Counted from the stretch's first letter, positions 44,054 through 53,973 are shown. The stretch is DNA of 64,000 nt from Egibacteraceae bacterium (GCA_035540635.1 DATLGH010000045.1:1-64000); one strand, 5' to 3'. Translations and numbers: made by a program. The notes: generated from the sequence alone by a model not told the origin.

Positions 44054-44608
44054 GTGGCGGACCCCGCACCCCAGAGCACCGGCGGGCGGCTCCCGCGCGC
44101 GCCGGCGTACGCCTGGGCGTGGCTGCAGCGGTCCCGGCCCGTTCTCGAGGAGGTGGCGCGGCGGTTGACCGGCCAGCCCGCGACCACCGCGTTCGTCGAG
44201 GGCCTGCGCGAGCAGCTGGCCACCGACGCCTTCGTGCAGGACATCGTCGTCGGGTCGATCGCCGATGTGGCGTTCAACGGCCGCCTGCCGACCCGCCGCC
44301 CGGCGGGCACGGCATGGGACCGCGGTCTCGTCTGGTGGGCTGCGGCGATCGCCGGGGTGAGCCCCGCAGAGTTCGAGGCCCGCTCGCGGCTGCCCACGGG
44401 GACGCAACCCGCGCTGTTCGCAGCACCGCCCGAGGCCGAGCGTCCCCCGCCGACCTCGCGGCCTGCGACGCGCGTGCCGCGGCGCCATCAGGTGCCGGGG
44501 CGCGCCGCCCTGGCCGCCGCCCTGCGCGAGCTGCTCGCCACCGCCGAGGGCGACCAGGTGCCGGCCAGTGCCGTGCGCCAGCTCCTCGCCGAGCTCGAAG
44601 AGGACTGA
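44054..44608 (+). CDS. Uncharacterised protein upstream of the SNF2 gene
   Basis: A 184-residue soluble protein, GTG start with GAGGAG upstream. It has APAYAWAWLQRSRPVLEEVA, VVGSIADVAFNGRLPTRRPA and a Pro/Arg-rich linker before a helical end, RAALAAALRELLATAEGDQV. No family is recognised. It lies 107 bases before the SNF2/SWIM genes on the same strand, so a shared role is possible. No enzyme motif seen. Confidence 0.6.
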   Translation: MADPAPQSTGGRLPRAPAYAWAWLQRSRPVLEEVARRLTGQPATTAFVEGLREQLATDAFVQDIVVGSIADVAFNGRLPTRRPAGTAWDRGLVWWAAAIAGVSPAEFEARSRLPTGTQPALFAAPPEAERPPPTSRPATRVPRRHQVPGRAALAAALRELLATAEGDQVPASAVRQLLAELEED

Positions 44609-44672
44609 CCCGGGCAAGTCGCCTCGCGGGACGCCGGCGCCCGCCGGGTGGCCGTCGCCGCGGGACTGCGGG

Positions 44673-44678
44673 TAGCGT
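44673..44678 (+). promoter_or_regulatory. -10 element in front of the SNF2 gene
   Basis: TAGCGT ends seven bases before an ATG at 44686. That ATG opens a frame of ten codons (MTATPRGVHP) that stops at 44716-44718, one frame away from the SNF2 coding frame. This position fits a leaderless transcript. See the SNF2 entry. Confidence 0.4.
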
Positions 44679-44822
44679 GGGCGGGATGACCGCAACCCCG
44701 AGAGGTGTGCACCCCTGAGCCCCTCCGCCTGGCCGTCCCGCCAACCGCCCACCTGGAGCGCGAGCGGCGTCGACGCCGTCTTCGTCCCGGAGCCCGCCCT
44801 GCCCGCACACGGCAGGCTGGCC

Positions 44823-47762
44823 TTGTACGCATCGCGGCCGGAGGCGGAGAAGGTGCTGCACGACGAGGCGCGCCGGTGGCGGCTGGGGGAGGGCACCGCC
44901 ACGCGGGTGCGCGTCGCGACGGTCCACGACCACGTGGCCGCCCTCCGCGACGTCCCCGCCACCACCATCCCGCTCGACGAGGCCGTGCCGCGACTGCTCG
45001 CCATGCCGGTCGACGAGCGTCCCGCCTACCGCCGCCCGCCCGACTCGCTGCGCGCATGGGCGCTCGCCGCGCGGCTGGCCGTGCGGGTGGTGGCGCACGG
45101 CCGGCTCGTGCCGACCCTCGTGGCGGCGGGGGAGGCCCGCGTCCACGGCGTGTGGCGGGCATGGCTCGGTGGCGACCCGGAGGAGGAGGCCGTCGTCGGG
45201 TGGCTCGCCGCGGCGATGCCACGGGCCGGTCACGCACTCGCCTGCGGCGACCGGGGCGTGTGGGCGCCGTCCGCGCTGCTGACCGCGTTCCTCGACGCCG
45301 TGGCCGATCTCGCCGTCCGCACGCCCGGCCCCGCGCCGTCTGCCACCCGGCCCCGGCAGCGGCTCCTGCCGTGGACGGCGCGATGGGCGGAGGCGCTCGC
45401 CGACCCCCACGACGCGTGCGTGCCTCTGCGTGACGACGCGGAGGAGGTGGTCGCGGTGGTCGCCGCCTGGCACAACGCGGCCGGGACCGCGCCCGAGGAC
45501 GGGGCGCCCGAGCTGCGGCTGCACGCGCCGGAAGCCCAGGACGGTCGGTGGGTGCTCGAGATCGGGCTGCGAAGCGCCGGGCACGGCTGGGTCCCGGCAC
45601 GGGTCGTGTGGCACGGCGGCGACCCCAGCCGTCAGGAGGCCTTGCTGCGCGGGCTCGGCCGTTGCGCCCGGGTGTACCCGCCGCTCGACATCGCGCTGCG
45701 CGAGCCAACCCCGGAGCGGGCCGAGCTCGACCTGGCGCAGGTGTGGACGCTGATCAGCGGGGGGGCGTCCGGGCTCGCCCAGGCGGGGGCGGTGCTCGTC
45801 CTGCCCGAGGACCTCGCCGCGGACGACCTGCGGCTGCGCCTGCGCGTCGACACCGCCGCCGACGCCGCAAACGCGGGAAGCGACGTGAGAGGTCCCGCGG
45901 GCGGGCCGTTCGACGGAGTGGTGGCCGAGGTCTCGTGGGAGGTGGCGCTCGGCGGCGAGCCGCTCTCCGACGACGAGCTCGACGCCCTGCTCGGCCTGTC
46001 TTCGCCGCTCGTGCGCTGGCGGGACCGGTGGGTCCGCGTCGACGAGGGGCAGCTGCGGGCCGTTCGCGGACGGCTGCCGCCGCCCGGCGGCGGGCGGCTG
46101 CCCCTCGGGGAGGCGATCGCGCTCGGGCTTGCCGGCACAGCGGGCAGCGACCCCACCGGCGGCTACGCCGGCGACGACGTGGACGTCGTCGCCGGCGGCG
46201 GTGTCGAGCGCTTCCTCGAGCGGCTGGCCGCGGCGGGCGAGGGACCGCCCGCGCCCTCCACTCCGGCCGGCTTCATCGGCCAGCTGCGGCCCTACCAGCG
46301 GCGAGGGGTCGCGTGGCTGCAGGGCATGGGGGAGCTCGGACTCGGCGCCGTCCTCGCCGACGACATGGGTCTCGGCAAGGGCATACAGCTCATCGCCTAC
46401 CTGCTCAGCCGGGCCGGCGGGCCGCACCTCGTCGTCTGCCCGACCTCGGTCGTCGGCAACTGGGAGCGCGAGCTCAACCGGTTCGCCCCCGGGCTGGACG
46501 TCGCGCGGTTCCACGGCCCCGACCGCCCCACCGACCTCCACGGCTGGCAAGGGGTGGTCGTCACGAGCTACGGAACCCTGCGCCGCGACGCCGACCCCCT
46601 CGTCGCCGTCGACTGGGACGTCGTCGCGCTCGACGAGGCGCAGCATGTGAAGAACCCCGCGACCGCGGGTGCGCGGGCCGTCCGCCGGTTGCGCAGCGCT
46701 CAGACCGTGGCGCTCACCGGCACGCCGCTGGAGAACCGGCTGTCGGAGCTGTGGGCGCTGCTCGACGTGACGAACAAGGGGCTGCTCGGCAGTCGCGCGG
46801 CGTTCGGTCGCCGTTTCGCCGGCCCCATCGAGCAGCGGAGGGACGGCCGGGCGGCGGCGCGCCTGCGCCGGCTCGTCGCCCCCTTCATCCTGCGGCGCGA
46901 GAAGAGCGACCCGACCGTGGTCGCCGAGCTGCCGCCGAAGATCGAGCGAACGGTCGCGTGCGCGCTGACCTCCGAGCAGGCGCAGCTGTACCGGGCCGCC
47001 GTCGACCGCGCGTTCGGGCGCGGACCCGACGCGGTCACGGAGACCTCGTCGATGGAGCGACGGGGGCGGGTGCTCGGGCTCGTCACGGCGCTCAAGCAGG
47101 TCTGCAACCACCCCGCGCAGCTGCTCGGCGAGACCGACCCGGTCATCCCCGGTCGGTCGGGCAAGCTTGCCGCGGCGCGCGAGATCATCGGAGAGGCCGT
47201 CGAGGCCGGCGACCAGGTCGTCGTGTTCACCCAGTACGTCGTGATGGGCCGCCTTCTCGTCACCCAGCTCGGCGCCGACCTCGACACGCCGGTGCCGTTC
47301 CTCCACGGCGCTGTGACCGCCACCGCGCGGGACCGGATGGTCGCGGCTTTCCAGGGGGAGGGCGATGGTGCCACCCCCCCGGTCCTCGTCGTGAGCCTGC
47401 GCGCGGGTGGGACCGGCCTGAACCTCACCGCCGCCACCCACGTCGTCCACTACGACCGCTGGTGGAACCCGGCGGTGGAGGACCAGGCCACGGACCGCAC
47501 GCACCGCATCGGACAGCTGCGCACGGTGGAGGTGCACAAGCTCGTGACCGCCGGCACCGTCGAGGAGCGCATCGCCCAGGTCATCGAACGCAAGCGGGAG
47601 CTGTCCGCCCACGTCGTCGGGGCCGGGGAGGCGTGGATCACCGAGCTCGGCGACGAAGAGCTCGCCGAGCTCGTCGCGCTCTCGCCGGCTGCGAGCATCG
47701 TCGACGTCGACGTCGACGACGACGACGAGGGTGGTCCGCCCGCCGTCCGGGAGGCGTCGTAG
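44823..47762 (+). CDS. SNF2-family DNA-dependent ATPase/helicase
   Basis: About 979 residues from the TTG at 44823, but the frame stays open and protein-like upstream (APLSPSAWPSRQPPTWSASG), so the true N-terminus lies near 44700. The first about 490 residues are the bacterial SNF2-associated region. Helicase motifs: LADDMGLGKGIQLIAYLL (Walker A, with Gly520 in place of the usual Thr), VVALDEAQHVKNP (II), ALTGTPLENRLSELW (III), VVSLRAGGTGLNLTAATHV (V) and DQATDRTHRIGQ (VI). It likely moves on DNA in repair or nucleoid remodelling. It overlaps the SWIM gene start by one base. The Walker A change may impair ATP use. Confidence 0.9.
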   Translation: MYASRPEAEKVLHDEARRWRLGEGTATRVRVATVHDHVAALRDVPATTIPLDEAVPRLLAMPVDERPAYRRPPDSLRAWALAARLAVRVVAHGRLVPTLVAAGEARVHGVWRAWLGGDPEEEAVVGWLAAAMPRAGHALACGDRGVWAPSALLTAFLDAVADLAVRTPGPAPSATRPRQRLLPWTARWAEALADPHDACVPLRDDAEEVVAVVAAWHNAAGTAPEDGAPELRLHAPEAQDGRWVLEIGLRSAGHGWVPARVVWHGGDPSRQEALLRGLGRCARVYPPLDIALREPTPERAELDLAQVWTLISGGASGLAQAGAVLVLPEDLAADDLRLRLRVDTAADAANAGSDVRGPAGGPFDGVVAEVSWEVALGGEPLSDDELDALLGLSSPLVRWRDRWVRVDEGQLRAVRGRLPPPGGGRLPLGEAIALGLAGTAGSDPTGGYAGDDVDVVAGGGVERFLERLAAAGEGPPAPSTPAGFIGQLRPYQRRGVAWLQGMGELGLGAVLADDMGLGKGIQLIAYLLSRAGGPHLVVCPTSVVGNWERELNRFAPGLDVARFHGPDRPTDLHGWQGVVVTSYGTLRRDADPLVAVDWDVVALDEAQHVKNPATAGARAVRRLRSAQTVALTGTPLENRLSELWALLDVTNKGLLGSRAAFGRRFAGPIEQRRDGRAAARLRRLVAPFILRREKSDPTVVAELPPKIERTVACALTSEQAQLYRAAVDRAFGRGPDAVTETSSMERRGRVLGLVTALKQVCNHPAQLLGETDPVIPGRSGKLAAAREIIGEAVEAGDQVVVFTQYVVMGRLLVTQLGADLDTPVPFLHGAVTATARDRMVAAFQGEGDGATPPVLVVSLRAGGTGLNLTAATHVVHYDRWWNPAVEDQATDRTHRIGQLRTVEVHKLVTAGTVEERIAQVIERKRELSAHVVGAGEAWITELGDEELAELVALSPAASIVDVDVDDDDEGGPPAVREAS

Positions 47763-48514
47763 TGGCCTGGTCGTGGGCCAGGAGGTGGGAGACGCTGCTG
47801 CCCTCCGACGACCCGGCGACCGCGCGGGAGGTCGCTCAGGGCCGGTCCTACCACCGCTCGGGCCGGGTCACCGCCCTGCGCGTAGCCACGGGACGGCTCC
47901 GGGGACGGGTCCAGGGCAATCTCGCCACCCCCCGGGCGGTCGAGGTGGCGGTGCCGGTCCTCGGCGACCCCGAGTGGTCCCGCATCGTGCGGCTGCTCGC
48001 GGGCCAGCTGCGCCACAGCGCCCGGCTGCTGGCCGGCCTACAGCCCGAGGGGCTCGAGGAGGAGCTGTCGGCGATGGGCGTGCGGCTTCTCCCGGGACCC
48101 GACGAGGTCGACACCAACTGCGGCTGCGGGAAGGCCCAGCCCTGCGCCCACACCGCCGCCGTCTGGCAGGCGGTCACCGAGCGGATCGACGAGGACCCCT
48201 TCACGCTCCTTCGCCTGCGGGGCCGTGGCCGGGAGCGGCTCCTCGCGGAGCTGGCCGCCGAGCGCGCCCGGCACGCAGCCGGCACCGACCGTGTGCCCCT
48301 CGAGGGGCTGGGGGTGGAGGGCTGGACCCGCGCTCGCTCACCGCTCGAGGCGCTGCACCTGCCCCCCGAGGACGACGGGGGGCCCGCGTTCAGCCCGCTG
48401 CGCGTGCTGGGCGATCCCCCGGGCTGGCCTCCGGGGCCCGGCGCGGAGAGCCTGTTCGGCCCGCTCGTACAGCGGGCCGCCGACTGGGCGCGCGCCCTGC
48501 GCAGCGACGCCTAG
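47762..48514 (+). CDS. SWIM zinc-finger protein
   Basis: A 250-residue protein whose GTG start shares one base with the SNF2 stop. The zinc motif NCGCGKAQPCAHTAAVWQ (CxC...CxH) at about residues 119-136 is the SWIM finger, usually partnered with SNF2 ATPases for DNA or protein binding. The N-terminal WSWARRWETLLPSDDPATAR resembles other bacterial SWIM proteins of this locus type. C-terminus Pro/Gly rich. Together with the SNF2 gene it forms a conserved pair, function not established. Confidence 0.85.
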   Translation: MAWSWARRWETLLPSDDPATAREVAQGRSYHRSGRVTALRVATGRLRGRVQGNLATPRAVEVAVPVLGDPEWSRIVRLLAGQLRHSARLLAGLQPEGLEEELSAMGVRLLPGPDEVDTNCGCGKAQPCAHTAAVWQAVTERIDEDPFTLLRLRGRGRERLLAELAAERARHAAGTDRVPLEGLGVEGWTRARSPLEALHLPPEDDGGPAFSPLRVLGDPPGWPPGPGAESLFGPLVQRAADWARALRSDA

Positions 48515-48552
48515 CCTCTCCGCGAGCCGGCCCGACGGCCGTTCCCGCCGGG

Positions 48553-49008
48553 TCAGGCCATTGGTTCTTCGAGGCCGGGTGGCAGCGTCCCCGTCGCCTT
48601 CTGCCATCCGGCGGCGACCCCGCGGATGGCGACGAGCTTGGCGGCGCCCATGCCCGCGGCCATGGCCAGGGTCCACGCGAGCGCCGGCGCCCAACTCGTT
48701 CCGGGAGCCGCGGGATTGCCCGGCGGCTCCTCGTGGCGGGCAGCCTTCCACGCCGCCGCCATTGCCTTGCGCACGGCGAGGCCGGCTGCCACGCCCGCTC
48801 CTGCCGCAGCGAGCTTCCAGGCGATCTTCTCCATGGTCTGCCCCATCTGTGCCCGTGCTTCGACGGTCAGCCGGTCGAGGTCACGGCCCAGCCGCAGGCG
48901 GGCCTCCTGGACCGCGGCGACGTGCTCCGCGAGACCGTTGTGCGCTCCCGCCGCCTGCGCGGGCGGCGTCCGTGTCCCTATCGGTTGGCCAGGTGCGACT
49001 TCGCCCAC
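48553..49008 (-). CDS. DUF3618/DUF4235-type membrane protein
   Basis: A 151-residue protein. The first about 60 residues (ARLRLGRDLDRLTVEARAQM) are helical like DUF3618 proteins. Residues 60-151 (MEKIAWKLAAAGAGVAAGLA and KLVAIRGVAAGWQKATGTLP) resemble DUF4235, with two membrane helices. Such proteins are often encoded beside a holin-superfamily-III protein, as here; the gene start overlaps that gene's end by 31 bases. Envelope function unknown. Confidence 0.7.
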   Translation of the reverse strand: MGEVAPGQPIGTRTPPAQAAGAHNGLAEHVAAVQEARLRLGRDLDRLTVEARAQMGQTMEKIAWKLAAAGAGVAAGLAVRKAMAAAWKAARHEEPPGNPAAPGTSWAPALAWTLAMAAGMGAAKLVAIRGVAAGWQKATGTLPPGLEEPMA

Positions 49009-49427
49009 GCCACGTCCTCCTCGACGTTGTGCTTGGTGGTGTCGAGGCTGACCGGGGTGGCGAGCTTGCGCTTGCCGATCAGCCCGAGAACCCCGCCGGC
49101 GACCAGCAGCACGACGCTGACGACGAGGGCGGCGGCCCAGCCCGGCAGCACGAGCGCGAGGGCCAGTCCGGCGGCCAGGAGCAGCCCCTGCAGCCCGAGC
49201 CAGCCGAGGATCGCCGTCCCGGCGAGCAGGCCCGCACCGGAGGCCTTGGCCTTGACGGACTCGGCGAGCTCGGCCTTCGCGAGCTCCACCTCGGCGCGTA
49301 CGAGCGCGCTCGCGTCCTCTGCCACGGCTTTCGCCGCGGCACCGGCACCGATGGTCGGCTGCGAGTTGAACAGTCGGCGGACGCCCTGGAGTGGCTGCTC
49401 GAAGGGCTGCCGTGGTGACGCGGTCAT
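48978..49427 (-). CDS. Phage-holin superfamily III type (DUF1469) membrane protein
   Basis: A 149-residue protein, start chosen at MTASPRQPF (49427). VAEDASALVRAEVELAKAEL is the amphipathic helix typical of the family, followed by two membrane helices (LQGLLLAAGLALALVLPGWA and ALVVSVVLLVAGGVLGLIGK) and KRKLATPVSLDTTKHNVEED. Despite the name these are ordinary chromosomal envelope proteins in actinobacteria; no phage gene is nearby. Precedes the DUF4235 gene. Confidence 0.82.
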   Translation of the reverse strand: MTASPRQPFEQPLQGVRRLFNSQPTIGAGAAAKAVAEDASALVRAEVELAKAELAESVKAKASGAGLLAGTAILGWLGLQGLLLAAGLALALVLPGWAAALVVSVVLLVAGGVLGLIGKRKLATPVSLDTTKHNVEEDVAWAKSHLANR

Positions 49428-49567
49428 CGCCGTCTTCTGCTCCCCGGTCGCGAATGTGAGCGCGGTAGCGCCTTTCCTCCCGAACGCGTACCCCCTGTGG
49501 GGGGTCCCCACACCGGACGGCGGCCCACCCCCACGCAGGCGCTACAGTGGATTCACCAACAAAGTGC

Positions 49568-49598
49568 TTGCCTGCACCGGGGAGGTTCGTCGTACCCT
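49568..49598 (+). promoter_or_regulatory. Probable promoter of the sigma-factor gene
   Basis: TTGCCT at 49568-49573 and TACCCT at 49593-49598 with a 19-base spacer. The transcript would start about 118 bases before the GTG at 49723, giving a long leader with a G-rich ribosome site (GAGGGGA) near its end. The 211-base gap contains no gene. Confidence 0.4.
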
Positions 49599-49722
49599 TG
49601 AGGCCGATTGTTCAGCGTGCGCCGCAGGGCCTCGACGGCACCCAGCGCACGATGACCCGCCGGTGCGGGGTCTCGCCCTTTGTGGTGGGAGGCCCCCCGC
49701 CCCCGCGCCTACCGAGGGGAAG

Positions 49723-50667
<945 letters not shown>

Positions 50668-50672
50668 CGCTC

Positions 50673-50694
50673 GACGCGGGGGATTACCCGCGTC
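50673..50694. terminator. Hairpin between the sigma-factor gene and the convergent pRiA4b-type gene
   Basis: Perfect 8-bp inverted repeat GACGCGGG / CCCGCGTC with the loop GGATTA. It lies between two convergent genes and touches the last bases of the minus-strand gene. Likely a bidirectional terminator, though no T-tract follows. Confidence 0.55.
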
Positions 50695-51802
50695 ACGCCT
50701 TCCAGGCGGTGCGCAGGCTCTCGGGGAGCCCCCAGCGGCCGAGCGGTGTGAGCGCGCCGCTCCCGTCGAGGACCCCGAGAGCCGTCCACAGCTGGACGAC
50801 GGTGTCGAGCCCGGCGAGCAGGATCTCCTCGTCCTCGGGGGTCAGGTCGGCGCCCTCCACCTCCGGGCAGCGGTCGATGAGCCCGAGCAGCGTCTCGGGG
50901 TCCGCGGGTTGTCCCACACCCGCCCGCACGAGCTCGATGACCGCACCGGCCCAGTCGGCCGGCTCGAGCGCCGCCCAGGCGCTCTCGGCGTCGGGGTCGA
51001 GCGGCAGCGCGCCGCGCGGCTCCACGACACCTGCGGCGAGCGTCAGCCACAGCTCCTCGTCGTCCTCCGGCGGCTCGTCGTCGTCGAGGCCTCCGGCGGC
51101 GAACAGCACGTCGTAGGGCCACTCTTCGTTGTCGGGGAGCCTGCGGAGCCCGCCGACGACCGCGCGCAGGGCAGCGTCGTCGCGTCGCCGTTCGAAGCCG
51201 GCCAGCGCTTCGGCGACGACCCCCCACGCCGAGCCCTCCGCCCGGGTCCAGGGCGGCTGCGCGACGGCCTGCTCGTCGGGGCGGTCGTCGGCCGCCGGCT
51301 CCTCGGCTGCGGTCCCGGGCTCGGCCTCGCCGGTCAGCTCGGTGTCGAGCACCTCGATGTCCTCGTCGTCCTCGGTCAGGCGCCCGTACTGGTCGGGGAT
51401 CGTGCCCCAGCCGTACAGGGGCACCGGTGCCTGGGGGACCTCCCCGTACTCGTCGACGGGATCGACGTCGACCGACTCCACCCGGCACTCGTGCGTCCAC
51501 CCCTCCCCGACGTCGAACACGTAGGTGAAGGGAGTGCCGAGGCGCAAACCCACCTCGCCGACGGTGACGTCGTCGCTGTCCTCGGCGTCGTCGTCGACGC
51601 CACCGGACACGAGGCGGCGGCCCTCGACGGTGAACTCGTGCGGCGGGGACAGGTCCCATCGTCCGAACGCCACGTCGACGGCCTCGGACAGGTCGGCGAA
51701 CGAGTGGTCGGAGTGCATGAGCAACAGGCGTCCCGGAGGCCGGGCGAGGGGTTCGCCGCGGCGGCCGAGGAGCACCACCCGGAGGGTCATCCAGTCGGTC
51801 AT
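50693..51802 (-). CDS. pRiA4b ORF-3-like protein
   Basis: A 369-residue soluble protein. The N-terminal about 130 residues (LLMHSDHSFADLSEAVDVAF, EFTVEGRRLV, FTYVFDVGEGWTHECRVES) match the plasmid pRiA4b ORF-3/IS1096 TnpR-like domain, whose job is unknown. The remainder is acidic (many Asp/Glu runs) with low complexity before a helical end. Start chosen at MTDWMTLRV (51802). No transposase is nearby, so there is no sign of an insertion sequence here. Confidence 0.75.
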   Translation of the reverse strand: MTDWMTLRVVLLGRRGEPLARPPGRLLLMHSDHSFADLSEAVDVAFGRWDLSPPHEFTVEGRRLVSGGVDDDAEDSDDVTVGEVGLRLGTPFTYVFDVGEGWTHECRVESVDVDPVDEYGEVPQAPVPLYGWGTIPDQYGRLTEDDEDIEVLDTELTGEAEPGTAAEEPAADDRPDEQAVAQPPWTRAEGSAWGVVAEALAGFERRRDDAALRAVVGGLRRLPDNEEWPYDVLFAAGGLDDDEPPEDDEELWLTLAAGVVEPRGALPLDPDAESAWAALEPADWAGAVIELVRAGVGQPADPETLLGLIDRCPEVEGADLTPEDEEILLAGLDTVVQLWTALGVLDGSGALTPLGRWGLPESLRTAWKA

Positions 51803-51904
51803 GGTGCGCCTTCCGACAGCGGCGGGCATGGCTTCCGGCACGCTACTCCCTTCACGGGACACGTGCCCGGTGGGCGGCGGGTCGTCCCACGCCCCGCGAC
51901 GCTC

Positions 51905-52291
51905 CTACTCGCGACGGCGCAGCGGGTGGTCGATCGGCGTCTCGACGATGACGAGCTCGAGGCCGTCGGGGTCGTGGACGCTGAGCTCGATGAGACCCCA
52001 CGGCTTGCGCTCGGGCTCCGCCGCGATTGCGACGCCCTTGGCGGCCAGCTCCTCCCGGGCGGCGCGGGCGTCGACGACCTGCAGCCACAGACGCACGCCC
52101 GGGTCCGGCGTCGGCCCATTTGCGTTCTCGCTCAGCTCGAGGTAGCCGCCCCCGAGGAAGTACACGACGCCGCGGTGGGGGGCGTGCCCCCATTCGCGGT
52201 AGCGGACGAGGCCGATACGGTGCTCGTAGAAGGCCACGGACGCGTCGAGGTCGGAGGGCCGCAGCAGGACGCGGGACTGCAGGACGTGCAT
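51905..52291 (-). CDS. VOC (glyoxalase/bleomycin-resistance) superfamily protein
   Basis: A 128-residue protein with one VOC module: MHVLQSRVLLRPSDLDASVA, YEHRIGLVRYREWGHAPHRG, VYFLGGGYLELSE and the closing LIELSVHDPDGLELVIVETP, whose Glu is a usual metal ligand. These dimerise into metal-dependent enzymes (glyoxalase, dioxygenase, drug binding). Substrate not predictable. The start ATG at 52291 matches family length. It lies nine bases downstream of the acetyltransferase gene. Confidence 0.82.
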   Translation of the reverse strand: MHVLQSRVLLRPSDLDASVAFYEHRIGLVRYREWGHAPHRGVVYFLGGGYLELSENANGPTPDPGVRLWLQVVDARAAREELAAKGVAIAAEPERKPWGLIELSVHDPDGLELVIVETPIDHPLRRRE

Positions 52292-52299
52292 ACCCGCCG

Positions 52300-52809
52300 C
52301 TAGTGCAGGTCGCGTTCGAGGAGGTCCATGAGCAGGCAGTCCTGCCACTGCCCGTCAGGGTTGCGCTCGTAGGAGCGCATCACGCCGACCTCGCGGAAGC
52401 CCACCCGCCGGTACGTGCGGATGGCCTTCACGTTGTCGACACTCGGATCGATCGTGAGCCGGTGGTGACCGCGGTCGTGAATGAGGTGGCGCGACAGCGT
52501 GCGCACCGCGTCGGTCCCGAGCCCCTTGCCGTGCCAGACGCTGTGGATGAAGACGTCGAGGCTCGCATGCCGGTAGGCGGGCGACGGCTCCTCGACGTAC
52601 TGGATGGAGCCGACGACCTCGCCGTCTACCTCGATGACGTAGACGACGGTGTCCTCCGCCTCGATGATGTCGCGCCGGACCCGGTCGGCGTCGTAGCGGC
52701 CCCACCAGCGAGCCACCTCCGGATCAGCGAGGATCGCGGCGAGGACCTCGGCGTCCTCGGGCCGCACCCTGCGCAGGGTGGTCGCCGTGCCGTGCAGCAC
52801 TGAAGTCAT
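52300..52809 (-). CDS. GNAT-family N-acetyltransferase
   Basis: A 169-residue acetyltransferase. [20 protein letters not shown] and ARWWG open the fold, [18 protein letters not shown] follows, and [20 protein letters not shown] is the acetyl-CoA pyrophosphate loop (GxGxG/A). [25 protein letters not shown] closes it. It resembles aminoglycoside 6'-N-acetyltransferases and ribosomal-protein acetylases, but substrate is open. GAGGAGA precedes the ATG at 52809. Operon-like with the VOC gene. Confidence 0.86.
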   Translation of the reverse strand: MTSVLHGTATTLRRVRPEDAEVLAAILADPEVARWWGRYDADRVRRDIIEAEDTVVYVIEVDGEVVGSIQYVEEPSPAYRHASLDVFIHSVWHGKGLGTDAVRTLSRHLIHDRGHHRLTIDPSVDNVKAIRTYRRVGFREVGVMRSYERNPDGQWQDCLLMDLLERDLH

Positions 52810-52868
52810 GGTCTCCTCTCGGCCCATCCTGCCAGATGCCGCACGCTTCGCCACCTGAGGGGTCGGCG

Positions 52869-52874
52869 TAGACT
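52869..52874 (+). promoter_or_regulatory. -10 element upstream of leuB
   Basis: TAGACT lies 22 bases before the leuB ATG at 52897. The -35 region (TTCGCC at 52847-52852, 16-base spacer) is weak. A strong AGGGAGGG ribosome site follows. Confidence 0.4.
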
Positions 52875-52896
52875 GCCCGTCCGAAAGGGAGGGCGC

Positions 52897-53973
52897 ATGG
52901 GCAGGTACAGCCTGGCGGTGATCGCCGGCGACGGCGTCGGGCCGGAGGTCACCGCCCAGGCGTGCAAGGCGCTTCGGGCCGCGGGCGAGCGTTGGGGCTT
53001 CGTCGTCGACATCACCGCCTACGACGTCGGAGGCGAGCGTTACCTCCGCACGGGCGAGGTCCTGCCCGGCAGCGTGGAGACGGAGCTGCGCGGCCACGAC
53101 GCCATCCTGCTCGGCGCGGTCGGCAGCCCCGACGTGCCCCCCGGTGTGCTCGAGCGCGGGCTGCTGCTGCGCCTGCGCTTCGCGTTCGACCAGTACGTGA
53201 ACCTGCGTCCGGTCCGGCTGTACGAAGGCGTCCGCTCACCCGTTGCGGGTCTCGACGCCGACCGGTGCGACATGGTCATCGTGCGGGAGAACACCGAAGG
53301 CCTCTACGCCGGGGCCGGCGGTTCGGTATACCGGGGGACCCCACACGAGGTCGCCACCCAGGAGTCGCTCAACACCCGCAGGGGCGTGGAACGGGTCGTG
53401 CGTCACGCCATGAGCCGCGCAGCGACGCGGCGACGCCGGTTGACGCTGTGCCACAAGACGAACGTGCTCACCTACGCCGGGGACCTCTGGCAGCGCACGG
53501 TCGACGAGGTCGGCGCCGAGTTCCCCGACGTGACCGTCGACTACGTCCACGTCGACGCGGCCTGCCTCTACCTCGTCACCGCCCCGGAGCGCTTCGACGT
53601 GGTGGTGACCGACAACCTGTTCGGCGACATCATCACCGACCTCGGTGCGGCGGTGCAGGGCGGTCTCGGCCTGGCGGCCAGTGCCAACCTCAACCCCGAG
53701 CGCACGGCACCGAGCATGTTCGAGCCGGTGCACGGGTCCGCGCCCGACATCGCGGGGAAGGGATGGGCGAACCCCACCGCGGCGGTGCTCAGCGCCGCAC
53801 TGTGCCTCGAGCATCTCGGGGAGCGGGAGGCGGCGACGGCCCTGGACCGCGCGGTCGCGTCGGTGCTGCCCGCGCTCGGCGCCATGGGCGGCCCGGAGAT
53901 GGGATACTCGACGGAGCAGATCGGCGACCTCCTCGCGGAAGCGGTCGCGTCGCCTGCCGGCAAAGGAGCCTGA
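52897..53973 (+). CDS. leuB: 3-isopropylmalate dehydrogenase
   Basis: A 358-residue beta-decarboxylating dehydrogenase. [20 protein letters not shown] opens it, [20 protein letters not shown] and [20 protein letters not shown] carry substrate residues, [20 protein letters not shown] has the metal aspartates, and [20 protein letters not shown] binds NAD. It oxidises 3-isopropylmalate in leucine synthesis. Some features overlap with isocitrate/tartrate dehydrogenases, but the ilvE-cimA neighbours favour leuB. Ends five bases before ilvE. Confidence 0.94.
   Translation: MGRYSLAVIAGDGVGPEVTAQACKALRAAGERWGFVVDITAYDVGGERYLRTGEVLPGSVETELRGHDAILLGAVGSPDVPPGVLERGLLLRLRFAFDQYVNLRPVRLYEGVRSPVAGLDADRCDMVIVRENTEGLYAGAGGSVYRGTPHEVATQESLNTRRGVERVVRHAMSRAATRRRRLTLCHKTNVLTYAGDLWQRTVDEVGAEFPDVTVDYVHVDAACLYLVTAPERFDVVVTDNLFGDIITDLGAAVQGGLGLAASANLNPERTAPSMFEPVHGSAPDIAGKGWANPTAAVLSAALCLEHLGEREAATALDRAVASVLPALGAMGGPEMGYSTEQIGDLLAEAVASPAGKGA

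Noticed and set aside
40481-45004. A 1,507-codon open frame on the minus strand opposite the secreted repeat protein and beyond
   Set aside because: It is antisense to well-supported genes, has no conserved motif and is the usual result of high GC in the third codon position. The same applies to other long antisense frames such as 44274-47612.
48978-49427. Holin-like protein as a prophage marker
   Set aside because: The holin superfamily III label covers ordinary actinobacterial envelope proteins; no phage structural, integrase or lysin gene is present.
50693-51802. pRiA4b ORF-3-like gene as sign of a plasmid or IS1096 insertion
   Set aside because: No transposase, inverted terminal repeats or target duplication was found near it, and base composition matches the neighbours.
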